Assembly (NCBI RefSeq): GCF_018860525.1
Contig: NZ_JAHKPM010000050.1
Location: 1 to 64,000 of the forward strand
Reading direction: 5' to 3'
Source: Vibrio hepatarius
Lineage (GTDB): Bacteria > Pseudomonadota > Gammaproteobacteria > Enterobacterales > Vibrionaceae
DNA length: 64,000 nucleotides
In this document: piece by piece, positions 10,001 to 16,531 of the stretch
Layout: each line of letters begins with the position of its first letter
Numbering within the stretch: the first letter of the stretch is position 1
Notes under the pieces: model-generated
The model's database searches: none
What the model saw: the letters and a program-made list of their open reading frames with translations, nothing else
Told to the model about the DNA's origin: nothing
Translations under genes and position numbers: made by a program

Positions 10001-12372
10001 AGGATCCAGTTTTCAATTTTCTGTGCAATCTAAGTGCGATTAATACTGCACAAGCCAGCGGAGAGCTGCCTAAAGGAGTAGCAACAAGTCTGCAAAGTAC
10101 TAAGTTTAATTCACCAGCCTATAAGCAGGCATTCAGTCTTCCTGCTTCAGTGACGGAGTCTTCAAGTACTTCTCTGGTTGAAGGACCATTGAGTAAAGAC
10201 AATATTACCGAATCAGGTTTTATCCATACTGGTGTGAAGGATGCAGATGGGAATGTTCACTATGAACATGTTATATACGCCTATGTCCAAGATGGTAAAG
10301 TCACATTATACCAAAGTAATAGCGATACCTTCTATAAAGCCTTTGGTGGAGATATGCAACAACCTAGTAACAATCGGGTTGGTCAATCATCACTCACAAA
10401 GATAGAGTGGAGTGAGCAAACCGATACGAAACTGGCCGAAGAGCAAGGAAGAAGGCCGAACTTAGTGTATTCATTTACACCAACCAATCAGGTAAAAAAT
10501 GTTGCCGACATCAGTGTCCAGCAAAATGGAGATGTTGAGGTTAATGCGGGCGAACAAAAAGAGGTATTTTCTGTCGGAAACAATGCGCAAGAAATCGCAA
10601 GAATCCCTTTCATGAATGAAGGTAGAAGGGTAGAAGTGCGAGGTTATACCTCAGAGTTTCAAGGAAAGACTGGCCAAGAAGCGCTTTCAATACATGGGGA
10701 TCGACAAGGTAATTTTTATCTCGCAAGGCAAAGCCATCCTATGAACGCCCAGCAGCTTGTTGATTATTTAAAATCTCAAGGTGTTGATCTTAAGTCTGGG
10801 AGCGGCCCTGTACACTTGTTGTCATGTTACTCAAAGAGCAGCGGCGCTGCGCAAGCACTCGCAGATGTCATTAATCGCCCAGTCATCGGGTACTCAAACC
10901 GTGGAATTCAGCTACCTACATTACAGCAATTGACAACAAATCCCGTTGAAATTGGTAGTGAAATGGGCAAGTTTGATCCCCGTAGGTTCCTTGCACAAAG
11001 CGATTTTAAACCTGCAACATCTCGTGTGTATTACCCTCGCAGTGATTCTAGTCAGGGGGCTTCCACAAGTGGAAGGGCATCTTTAGAAAAGGCTGGGTCT
11101 GGAAGCGGTAGTAATGCGAAGCAGATAGCCTTCAATGCCTTGCCTCAAATGCAGGCCTCACCAAGTTGGTATAGCGCAGACAATATCTACACCCCAAAAA
11201 CCAGCGCTCACGGGGTGATATTTAAAGATCCTGGTAACCCAGATAGGCTGATTAAATTTTACAAGCGGCCAAGTGACAAGGGTATCGCTGAAAACAACAG
11301 AGATGTCATGAATAAACTGTACGGCCAAGATGCGGAATTGATCACTCTCACAGGTTCTGATGGGCAAAGTTATTATGCGGTTAATATGCCCAAAATGAAA
11401 GGTGTCTCGATAGAAGATATTAAGGACCCTCAAGTTATGCAAGATATGCTTGATAAAATCGAAGCAGGTGACTTTATTGCCCAGTGGGTCGGTAAGTTAC
11501 AGGATAATGGTATCCGAGTAGAAGATTTGAACCTTGGTAGTGTGTTGTATGACCCAAGCACCGGGCGCTTCAGTTTGGTTGACTTTGATTCTTCAACGAT
11601 TTCAGGTTCAGTAAGTAATGCACACTATAAACAAATGTATAGAAGTTTGCACACGCCGATAAGGGACGTGCTTATAAGGCAAGCAAAAACATTATTTGCC
11701 GGTCAACAAGATAAGCTCGATCTGGTGAACAGGGTGGAGGGAAAACTGAGTCAACGGTTTAGACACCTCATGGAACTCGATGAACGTGGAGAGGCCAGTT
11801 TTAGTACTCGGATGGAAGAACGAACCCCAGCCGACGTTGAAGTAGCTGTTGGTGCGAGAAACCAAGAAGCGGCTTCCGCTGGTCATGCAGATGAGCCAAT
11901 ACAGCTAAGTAAAGGGGACTGGGACAGCATACCGAATAAGGTGGAAATGTTTGGCGCAGATTCTGAGTTCTTTTATGAAGATTTTGATGGTCAAATATAC
12001 AAGTATGACGCCGGCGATGGAGAAATAACATACCTTGTGAAACAGGATGGAGAATACATAAATTTAAAAAATGACCAAACATGGCAACCAAGGCGTTATA
12101 GTGTGGTTGGTCCGAACGCTATCAAAACTTGGCTTACCGGTGATCCGGCAACATTGTATGCGGATACAGATAAGGTGATTGCAGATAGGAGTGCCTCATA
12201 TGATAACGAAAGGTTGGAGAATATACGAAATGGATTTAATCAAGGCCATTACCTACCACCCATAGATGTACGATGGGATAATGGGGTATTTAAGGTCATT
12301 AATGGAAATCACCGACTTAAAGTGGCCAGAGAAATGGGAATGGAGAGTATCCCTTACCGCTTAATAAGCTAA
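1015..12372 (+). CDS. Giant type A mosaic toxin-like protein 1 (3785 aa): M91-like protease, caspase-like, OspG-like kinase and ParB-like modules
   Basis: The start is GTG at 1015 behind TTAAGGATAA; this start and the first residues (PNDSKVLVPYNVLNT) are conserved in the second giant gene. Modules in order: SGLTSIETNR (28-38); helical N-terminus; conserved PFSRRARVAKDWGM (756); a degenerate M91-like module without HExxH (about 1134-1210); a complete one with HELRHIETH (His1407, His1411); dermonecrotic-toxin-like stretches near 1723 and 2272; membrane hairpin (2499-2542); GWGSSRPP linker (2850); a possible papain-like domain (Cys3004, His3085); a caspase-fold-like dyad His3227/Cys3271; a kinase-like module (Lys3414, Asp3504, DFD at 3523); and a ParB/Srx-like tail with NGNHRL at 3763. 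There is no signal peptide and there are no RTX repeats. It is probably a delivered, multi-effector toxin; the target cell and delivery route are unknown. Confidence 0.75.
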   Translation: MPNDSKVLVPYNVLNTSSDQVTPLLYAGSGLTSIETNRAAKFIKEAGKPSRESLTGPSSSGRLKTQGSRDFNSQRTDGSAQDDDDIGSPGKLRRHYNIVLPESKIPEELKKFDEDAKKEQAIAFIHQGFNKSEVVIDDEKLQKLEKTIHQLKQVNTPRGMSDLIQDAEQILRLVKSGVAGYLAGGQDASWAHVVIGMSGEDKASFVKRLETTIDSVEMGLRYMALHGSDNNEALSALFQSENPINILEHIDDLEKAKEKAEDYAKVRAWQTYFNGKGQTFPDEFYDIFNRAAKMLKQVSQEAVQKFENIDVADVSQKVGELNKVITDIKLGEKEGKELQIPKTMLEAAEKFALDVERESQSIIKTSRGQDGISAAKKMQRRINVGIDGVRLSLEAMTALDKLGRQVKSDEIQDTDVINALKPAESKWLKSIRSHEMQAAGVIDTLNEMESVLNAQAYTHKTLAKVGLKEWWEVPRKEFRNKAHEMDRVVFKMLATSRLAIDVKKNEYGQGDKPTSKTSLVDDVKEKKKEYVTNIERFFNEKSAQAWQFGQALSLPFRKLESQPKEGLVHLADKIALTSEQRDDVQYRDHKVNSIARSVYWLYQQPALRVQYDFIPLLTTAQELKKAHPNEIAYYKDEYAKRLREAVNAVDYILVAINQFPLALETIIETHAFSLSDTDLSKLQNKIGELSELEVERLKIKHRLEVISALSSKGGSNKEADLEEVIHHTRKIARLGDELIKKVGNLSERETGKRLDPFSRRARVAKDWGMLAYKCAPESEVPTAESLRNHLKDNEMLEGVVPANDPDGILFATRMHQEWLDAKGDKTIMPLSPEEYANQEKSFAEFIVKWGQSQVTRGAISATVNTGLDITSGLIVTLVKGSVKAGIKIAIASVKIPYKVHKAKQGLMPGEPYPLAAVSYVINQQMKKLGFKIAMGFVPRAVKVAAGGLTYLGAFSHNHYQSHFGQDDKKIKTRSWLESVMTELATTAIVAPTSLGAKTFIAKPIVEGIKDRKELAHIQSQLPSIRKDFLDYVGKVEDEYEEMFNTWKETFKKDNEGKLDDNLIEEILAQADRDFPEIKEAYLLNVRRQLSKDFDNQMKLLIAKGYPLEYESLLGEEQLKESADLEEEVLTPSQAYPYIRIDGDEAFAESTMEILKGLQSTPSGREILERMNLYGVVIRQRITNEESGQPLIDPASRTLYFNPNDNTVGAPGAFSGQGAAEVRFTRGALRFLNDTDNQEPYFNDKMVENENRFRAEYSRQNPGVDVGQILYVQEPGVEYSLPYEEVENEDETVIKKPIGGSYLGIEIEGTRTFFEATIQHFKTLQETEVGRQLLDRMRNNRIVVRYAGERGDKNLVREEGGRQFYVSSADVVENTIYFDPWNLLAASSPNELADRPFLYRDPSIALFHELRHIETHNNPVTITAHGRTIILGSDGEIEGNDDARKEMREMTEHLVSGVDFTDKNGKRWRFSNPVWMTRYAQTENGRSTNDYRRGFYKRRKEPVDLRTEYRGGAEHSDGDFGEVGFGWDREFHASRNRWIEKVKDILREQGVLGDGLALEELAYISPNYTSPEAQAEVIRQFRENGTGELAEFWDVYSEDIDFEFHDAIRNVPLPDGRIVEARYISEFIRQAGGVKAFARLAGLPEENLTPDKIRSIARAAAYTRYYTSLNASNKEGYYRAAIIDTLLQVENGNSLSPEQRRLVKDFRAGMIGAVPISIDGKEASNAFLIPLHPGERKGILINLLAIPPQPLYTVVNTAADIPDSIVGNFNPSDREDVADKLRKIKDRNWTSLNFEHFLPDGADEDEEPEGRGLMPISIYKMPRELVTRTDKSLKLSGNLTETILPVIAKIRDQDADDESTAQLSASLLILATKIRDALQNNDEQTAEELCRNIYSLVKKRVDKFVQYNTLQEAESLFLNSDPGMRKLNALALHYLYSGQFTSSNPIRQFVHDFTPDGFLRRSFPRPVKFSGYHPEPWFEKLSNDDKYQPRHNWKSGHKDLEGFKTALAGKGYTGEFNEYYFDEVYVKLDTEAVYYPKGNEPFAVSSSEVSRTDNRIYVYRGVSGKDILYSAATGQLVEEPYDDQGNPNAEIDIDLHMPTGRPDRVSSHFALSRDERVVHEEHMEVKGHVTAAKLLLPRKKIITGLEVIKGKRNDVVFPFSNSRHRGMAHYTHFDAAKYYHEYREKKLGLPHQSYGRTDNGGSLSGASTWSVDKGYAYESLVSLYDARLQDIPYMPIHADSDGVRNTVRGWLKEFVKGEKMAQIGTPFSPGNTNTLFIPLSRGDSSEYSGVMVNLVTGFVIPIPRNPVKLAELFSSDAFRIHFRDGVPGSEYEQARIDLTTPPKREVFERGGVGQNGMGHQYTVHISVHSLVHSIDDVEKDILYLSRMNEEDWNNRYFPLVQQSVQRYFQLIALGLIRPKASEVRKVLSVYKLAVENLAPRGTSSEIVPFGLSTDKLTRDRMAPVLLKASVSKFDDEFDYSTTSHAEARMKEFLADASVSMRFIGYGLGVGLGMMFPGVGPGIIAGVVSTFLTSTSLSLVELGVTDSVEARNTLISGILQEMALAPIQEVGGVGLGKMFGGPFAKLGSALRKAFTQEAGEEALNKVSKEGFQKVISAFKSGFKNMVDNVPFSDWVRQTAVLMMASETMLAIEKAIDDDELTGHLLWQLLNQVIVLGITSGVEGAALRQGTIPSRWEAAVTSQDPNALSTLVRESAEAMGMPTDTVNTLIEKIKSEGLSIKDMPGKSEISETLRQVSDPTNLETETIHGPNNKSYEIPVPGAYDKGRVKALIDFFEKSKLGDYPEFRLFRDLLNRGMKPQDVIKRAHQIKPDLVDADILKQNLWLIENGVDNGWGSSRPPLGVEGNSPVPGTTGRSLYGQAVPFRRPALDGGEWTGQSGTLPGTDADYFAYIKAGGTPEGYYATLKEAEPAVTQSLFSFFGKQYQGRVQDGQFEVKKVGSDEWRAGHWWEEFTWRFKNRGGRVQSSAELDKRILKAAAKDPVFNFLCNLSAINTAQASGELPKGVATSLQSTKFNSPAYKQAFSLPASVTESSSTSLVEGPLSKDNITESGFIHTGVKDADGNVHYEHVIYAYVQDGKVTLYQSNSDTFYKAFGGDMQQPSNNRVGQSSLTKIEWSEQTDTKLAEEQGRRPNLVYSFTPTNQVKNVADISVQQNGDVEVNAGEQKEVFSVGNNAQEIARIPFMNEGRRVEVRGYTSEFQGKTGQEALSIHGDRQGNFYLARQSHPMNAQQLVDYLKSQGVDLKSGSGPVHLLSCYSKSSGAAQALADVINRPVIGYSNRGIQLPTLQQLTTNPVEIGSEMGKFDPRRFLAQSDFKPATSRVYYPRSDSSQGASTSGRASLEKAGSGSGSNAKQIAFNALPQMQASPSWYSADNIYTPKTSAHGVIFKDPGNPDRLIKFYKRPSDKGIAENNRDVMNKLYGQDAELITLTGSDGQSYYAVNMPKMKGVSIEDIKDPQVMQDMLDKIEAGDFIAQWVGKLQDNGIRVEDLNLGSVLYDPSTGRFSLVDFDSSTISGSVSNAHYKQMYRSLHTPIRDVLIRQAKTLFAGQQDKLDLVNRVEGKLSQRFRHLMELDERGEASFSTRMEERTPADVEVAVGARNQEAASAGHADEPIQLSKGDWDSIPNKVEMFGADSEFFYEDFDGQIYKYDAGDGEITYLVKQDGEYINLKNDQTWQPRRYSVVGPNAIKTWLTGDPATLYADTDKVIADRSASYDNERLENIRNGFNQGHYLPPIDVRWDNGVFKVINGNHRLKVAREMGMESIPYRLIS
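9562..9705 (+). repeat. Conserved inter-cassette linker, copy in giant 1
   Basis: This encodes about 48 residues beginning GWGSSRPPLG and ending near GEWTGQSGT. The second giant protein has the same pattern (GWGS-R-P-G, VP-T-GR--YG, G-W-G--GT), but at another place in its domain order. Low-complexity Gly/Pro/Ser composition suggests a flexible joint between cassettes. Confidence 0.6.
11131..11814 (+). repeat. Kinase-like module, copy 1 (duplicated at 23978-24661)
   Basis: The two copies are exactly 684 nt each with no length change. They stay very similar at the DNA level, including a 26-nt identical run around the catalytic loop. Motifs: IKFYK lysine, ENNRD as the alpha-C glutamate, MPKMKG as the hinge, VEDLNLGS as the catalytic loop and VDFDSS in place of DFG. 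The arrangement resembles the small OspG/NleH effector kinases. The metal-binding Asn of the catalytic loop (HRDLKxxN) is Ser in both copies. Confidence 0.6.
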
Positions 12373-12440
12373 TTGGAACTGCCTGAAGGTTTTGTTCGAA
12401 AAATTATTGGTAGTATATTTTAATCTATTAGTTATCACCA

Positions 12441-12463
12441 ACACCGCCAACCGGCGGTGTTTT
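12441..12463 (+). terminator. Rho-independent terminator after giant 1
   Basis: ACACCGCC / GGCGGTGT stem with an AACC loop followed by TTT. The same stem sequence recurs behind the next two genes of the array. Confidence 0.75.
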
Positions 12464-12566
12464 ACTATCCAGTTACCAATATTGGCGCGCTTTTTCCAAT
12501 CGAATCACATCGCTCAGTTATAGCCTGTAGCTAGACAATCATTTTAATATGGCAGCGTATTAGCTT

Positions 12567-15500
12567 ATGGACAATCAATCTAGTAACCAGAATGTTGGGC
12601 AATATCAACCTTCACACTCTCGTACTCCCTTAGTAACCACAAGAACAGGAATCCGATCTGGTGTCACTCGTTCTACATCAAACATAGATCCTGACTATGC
12701 ACGCATGGCCCATTGGGTCCACCAAAGACAAACCGATATTCTCAATGAAATGAACGTCTCTTCTCTCTTCAATACCACTGCAGATTTCTTGCAGCTTGAG
12801 TTAATTGCGGAATTAAAACGTCGATGTCCTTATCCACCATGCATCGACTACATCGAAGGTGATTTTGTCTTAAAGGGGCTTAGCGATCGTTGGGGGATCG
12901 CTAATATTGCCGAGCATAGTCTAGTCGACGATTTGCTTACGTGGGGTTTTCCTAAAACGGGGTATATGGCAAGTTCCCACAGCCCCGTGATTAGTATTTG
13001 CAGCTATGACGATGATTATGAGGGGCAGCGTTTAGGTGGCTATGCATCAGTGATTGTCTCCCTAGGAGAGTTCATTGGTAAAACAGCACAAACCCGTATA
13101 TCTATGCCTTGGGGTCAAATGCAGATTGAAGAAATAGAGGAATGTGATGCTTATTTCTCTCAGCACTATACCCATCTTGCATCAAGTTTTCCTCCAAGAT
13201 TAATCGCTATTCTGCCTGCGCTTCAATGGGCCTATGACAAGATCCGCTCAGAGCCAAGAGATAGGGTGTCTCGCCTATTTACCTTAGAAAAGCGTTTAAC
13301 AGACTTAGAGCGGGGACTTCATAAGCGTTTTCGAATTGATCCACAGCAATTTGATCGAGAACCCGATTCGGCCGATATTGTGGCAGCAACAAATAGCCTG
13401 AAAGGTGCGATTGCTTATCTTTCCTATGACTATGCGTTGTTTGTTGGTCGCGCGCCAGAGTTGGAGCAATATGGAGAAGGATATGTTGGCTATATGGCAA
13501 TGAGGAAAACTGTCAATAGTCTTCAAGCTCAGCTGCGAGGCTTAATACAATCAGAATCAGGCCAAGCATACTTAGCCCCTCGGCTTGCCGCTCAAGCCAA
13601 AGAATTAGAGAAAAGCGGCCTAGCAAGCATGGCAAACAATAGTATGGGTGCATTACTGATTAAAGAGGCAAAAAAAGTCGCGGATGAGTATCCGAGCATT
13701 CTCAATGCTAATTCTGAGATAGAAATACACAGCAGATATAGAGATGTAGGTAGCGCTAGGATAAGGGTTATCAAAGAAAAAATGTCAATATCTGACATGC
13801 TGATGAAGAAAGTGCCATCAGGGGATTGGTATTGCGCAAAAAATTGCAAAGCTAAGGGTAAAATTTCCAATTCTGATAGGGATAACATTCGCTCAACAGT
13901 CACTCAAACTCGCTACGATATGGATACCGAAATCCCATTTCAGTTCCAGTTACAATTAGAAGAAAAAAGTGCAGAGCTCAATTTATTATTGGAAACCGCT
14001 TTTAAGGCGCATACACAAAACTTTCTATACAGTGACGAAGTACCAAAAAATCAAAAAACGCTCCTGGAATCATTTTTGGCTGGTCACACCCAAGCTCATA
14101 AATGCGCTTACGATGAACATACACTTTATGCCTCAGTATTTATTCCTTATGACGCAAACAATAATCAAACAACGGCTGGGGAGATGGTTGAGAAAGATGG
14201 CTTATTATACTCGCCATATAAAGGGTTTACTTGGATTCAAAGCCATAATTACAGTTTGAGTTCTGTACAGCAAGAGGCAATATCCAGTTGCCTTACTCCT
14301 TCAGGTAAACGTGCTTTTGAGCGGCGGATAAACACAAAATTTGTCGTTGATATAGGGACAGGTTTGAAGTTTCCAGTTGATCCATTACAACACTTAGAGA
14401 CACAGGTTGGAGGTGAATCCTTTAGCCCAGTGAATCTATCCATATATTTGAAGAACTCAATGTCGGAGTACTTTGATGAAGTGTTTGATGAGCGGCACTT
14501 TTCTCTTCAGGAGAGTTGGGATGAAGTCCAAAATAACCTAAAACAAATCATAGGTATTTTGTCTTTGATTGCGATACCTATTCCTCAACTGAGTTTGGCT
14601 TTAATCGCAGGCAATATTGCTGTCAGCATCGTTACGTTAACAGATCCTGAATCTAGCCGGAGTGACCGAGCTTGGGCCATAGTAGATATTGGATTGGAAG
14701 CGCTCGGAGCAATCGGCGATGTTATTGTCCTGTCAAAACATGCCAGTCGGGCACTAATGGGGACGATGAAGCAAGCAGGAGCCGATTCGCTTGACTTCAA
14801 ACGTTGTTTGACGAATTTAGCTCAAACCGAAGTTACTAAAACAAAAGGTGGTCATCATAAGCTGCTTGGCTTTATGCACCACTCGAAAAAGGCTGAGATT
14901 CCTGTATCCCAGTTTAAAGCCGATCCAAGTATTGGGCAATTTAAACGAATCGAAACGACACCGTTCGAGCAAGCGAAGATTGATGAAATATCGTCCCAGA
15001 TAACGTCGATATCAGATGTAAAATATTACATTCAGCACCCAAACGAAAACTGTGAGAATGCAGCCAAATCTATCTTTAGCGCGCTGAGCCGCAATACAGA
15101 TGTCGACAACATACAAATCGGCAATATTGCCATGTGGGATGAGTTTATTGGAAGGTCTGCGGATATGTTCGATAACCATTGGGTGATATTTGCTCGATAC
15201 CAAGGGGTTGAAATGGCGTCTGATCCTACCGCAGCTCAATTTGCAAAATACGGTATCCAAACCCCTATTTTTGATACTAGAAATAATTGGATTGCTGAAT
15301 ATCAACGTGCCCTTGGTGGATACAAAAACAAAAAAGTACTGGCAAAAATGGTCTATCCAGACAACTTTGGTTCCAAAGCACCTTATCGCTCAAACGCATT
15401 CCTGTCGCCGTTTGATCCTGTGACGACAGGCGATACTAAAGTACTTTCTCAATCTCGCTGGTACACTGAAGAGGGTTTTAAGGTTAATTTAAAATCACAG

Positions 15501-16388
15501 CAAACACGGGTTACTAAAGGTGGCCCGAACGGGTTTTCTTGGCCAAAGTTAAGTGTTAGAAAGCCTGATAGTCAGTCATTAAAGTCATTTACTACGCCTA
15601 GTGGCAACACTGCCTCTGTTGTGAGAAATAAGGTGGGCAGTGATTTTATGCTTTACACCGCCAACGATGGCGTTCAAGCAGATACTTTGTTGATATCAGT
15701 TCACGGTGGCCATCATCAAAGTGCGTCTTTGACCAGCCTTGCTTTTAAAACGGGAGACATTAAAGTTCCAGATGGGGTCACTATGGAGTTCTTAGGCCCG
15801 CATGGAAGGACATTATCCGATCCCTCGATAGAGATTATGAACAACCCTCACTTCAGCCCACACTCAACGGTAACGAGCTCAGGCCATACGTTCAATCCAC
15901 ATAAAACTACAGGTAGCACACATATGTTCCAACGTGATGTCGTTGATGCCTCTGGTTCAAGCGATGTTGGCAATATCAAAGATTATCGAATATTTAAATA
16001 TCAAGGGCGGCATAGTGGTGGTGCGGAAACGGAAGCTAACATAGTAGACGCGATAATAAATAATCGTCAAGGCACCACAAGGGCCACAGATGTGCTTACC
16101 GTTCGTGAGCGAACCTTTGCTTTCTCAGAGGCGAGCTTAAGTGATGTCTTTCAGCAGTTGGACCTGAAGAACTCACAATATAAATACGTGACATTCAGCG
16201 GTTGTAGAAATGAGTTGTCGGCGGCGAACCCGCCCAACTACTCAAATAAAAGTGGACGACCTATGTGGATAACCGTTGATGTGTCAGGAGATATCCCAAG
16301 AGTTGTTTATGCTAAGCCTATCGCTGAATTGTTGCAGTGGGGGGAGAAACAAGGAGACCGTTTAGATTTCAGTCCATCAGATGAGTGA
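12567..16388 (+). CDS. Type B toxin 1 (1273 aa): PMT-like scaffold with papain-fold deamidase and Stv domains
   Basis: The length is close to that of Pasteurella multocida toxin (1285 aa). The front half matches the 1791-residue gene downstream (for example YDMDTEIPF, LLYSPY-GF-W). A predicted membrane hairpin at about 634-725 (EYFDEVF, IPIPQLSLALIAGNI) resembles the translocation region of PMT/CNF-type toxins. A papain-fold deamidase-like domain follows: Cys829 (NENCENAA), His871 (FDNHWVIF) and Asp886 (SDPTAAQF). The His-Asp spacing of 15 equals that of PMT C3 (His1205/Asp1220), which deamidates a Gln of G-alpha proteins. The last 230 residues fit the Stv-type domain: LLISVHGGH, GPHGR, KYQGRH, FSGCR. 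There is no signal peptide. The start ATG has a poor ribosome site. Confidence 0.72.
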   Translation: MDNQSSNQNVGQYQPSHSRTPLVTTRTGIRSGVTRSTSNIDPDYARMAHWVHQRQTDILNEMNVSSLFNTTADFLQLELIAELKRRCPYPPCIDYIEGDFVLKGLSDRWGIANIAEHSLVDDLLTWGFPKTGYMASSHSPVISICSYDDDYEGQRLGGYASVIVSLGEFIGKTAQTRISMPWGQMQIEEIEECDAYFSQHYTHLASSFPPRLIAILPALQWAYDKIRSEPRDRVSRLFTLEKRLTDLERGLHKRFRIDPQQFDREPDSADIVAATNSLKGAIAYLSYDYALFVGRAPELEQYGEGYVGYMAMRKTVNSLQAQLRGLIQSESGQAYLAPRLAAQAKELEKSGLASMANNSMGALLIKEAKKVADEYPSILNANSEIEIHSRYRDVGSARIRVIKEKMSISDMLMKKVPSGDWYCAKNCKAKGKISNSDRDNIRSTVTQTRYDMDTEIPFQFQLQLEEKSAELNLLLETAFKAHTQNFLYSDEVPKNQKTLLESFLAGHTQAHKCAYDEHTLYASVFIPYDANNNQTTAGEMVEKDGLLYSPYKGFTWIQSHNYSLSSVQQEAISSCLTPSGKRAFERRINTKFVVDIGTGLKFPVDPLQHLETQVGGESFSPVNLSIYLKNSMSEYFDEVFDERHFSLQESWDEVQNNLKQIIGILSLIAIPIPQLSLALIAGNIAVSIVTLTDPESSRSDRAWAIVDIGLEALGAIGDVIVLSKHASRALMGTMKQAGADSLDFKRCLTNLAQTEVTKTKGGHHKLLGFMHHSKKAEIPVSQFKADPSIGQFKRIETTPFEQAKIDEISSQITSISDVKYYIQHPNENCENAAKSIFSALSRNTDVDNIQIGNIAMWDEFIGRSADMFDNHWVIFARYQGVEMASDPTAAQFAKYGIQTPIFDTRNNWIAEYQRALGGYKNKKVLAKMVYPDNFGSKAPYRSNAFLSPFDPVTTGDTKVLSQSRWYTEEGFKVNLKSQQTRVTKGGPNGFSWPKLSVRKPDSQSLKSFTTPSGNTASVVRNKVGSDFMLYTANDGVQADTLLISVHGGHHQSASLTSLAFKTGDIKVPDGVTMEFLGPHGRTLSDPSIEIMNNPHFSPHSTVTSSGHTFNPHKTTGSTHMFQRDVVDASGSSDVGNIKDYRIFKYQGRHSGGAETEANIVDAIINNRQGTTRATDVLTVRERTFAFSEASLSDVFQQLDLKNSQYKYVTFSGCRNELSAANPPNYSNKSGRPMWITVDVSGDIPRVVYAKPIAELLQWGEKQGDRLDFSPSDE

Positions 16389-16420
16389 GACGAGAAATTT
16401 AAGATTTTGGCTAGTTTTAG

Positions 16421-16448
16421 ACACCGTCAGCATTGGCGGTGTTTTTTT
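16421..16448 (+). terminator. Rho-independent terminator after type B toxin 1
   Basis: ACACCGTCA / TTGGCGGTGT stem followed by seven T. It directly abuts the next type A upstream block, so terminator and promoter block travel together. Confidence 0.75.
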
Positions 16449-16531
16449 GCGCGTTTTGTACGCTCCATCGTCGTTTTGATTGGTTATCTTTTGGCAGTTT
16501 TCTCAATTGCTCATTAAGGATAATCCCTGTG
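16447..16531 (+). promoter_or_regulatory. Type A upstream block, copy 2
   Basis: Near-copy of 933-1017, with CGTTTT repeats at 16452 and 16472 (20 bp apart) and the same TTAAGGATAA ribosome site before the GTG. The distance from TTGCG to GTG is 82 bp in both copies. Confidence 0.55.

Noticed and set aside
10024..10320. Papain-like protease in giant 1 (Cys3004 in FLCNLSAIN, His3085 in YEHVIYAY)
   Set aside because: Kept only as a possibility: spacing is plausible but the motifs match no family I can name with confidence.
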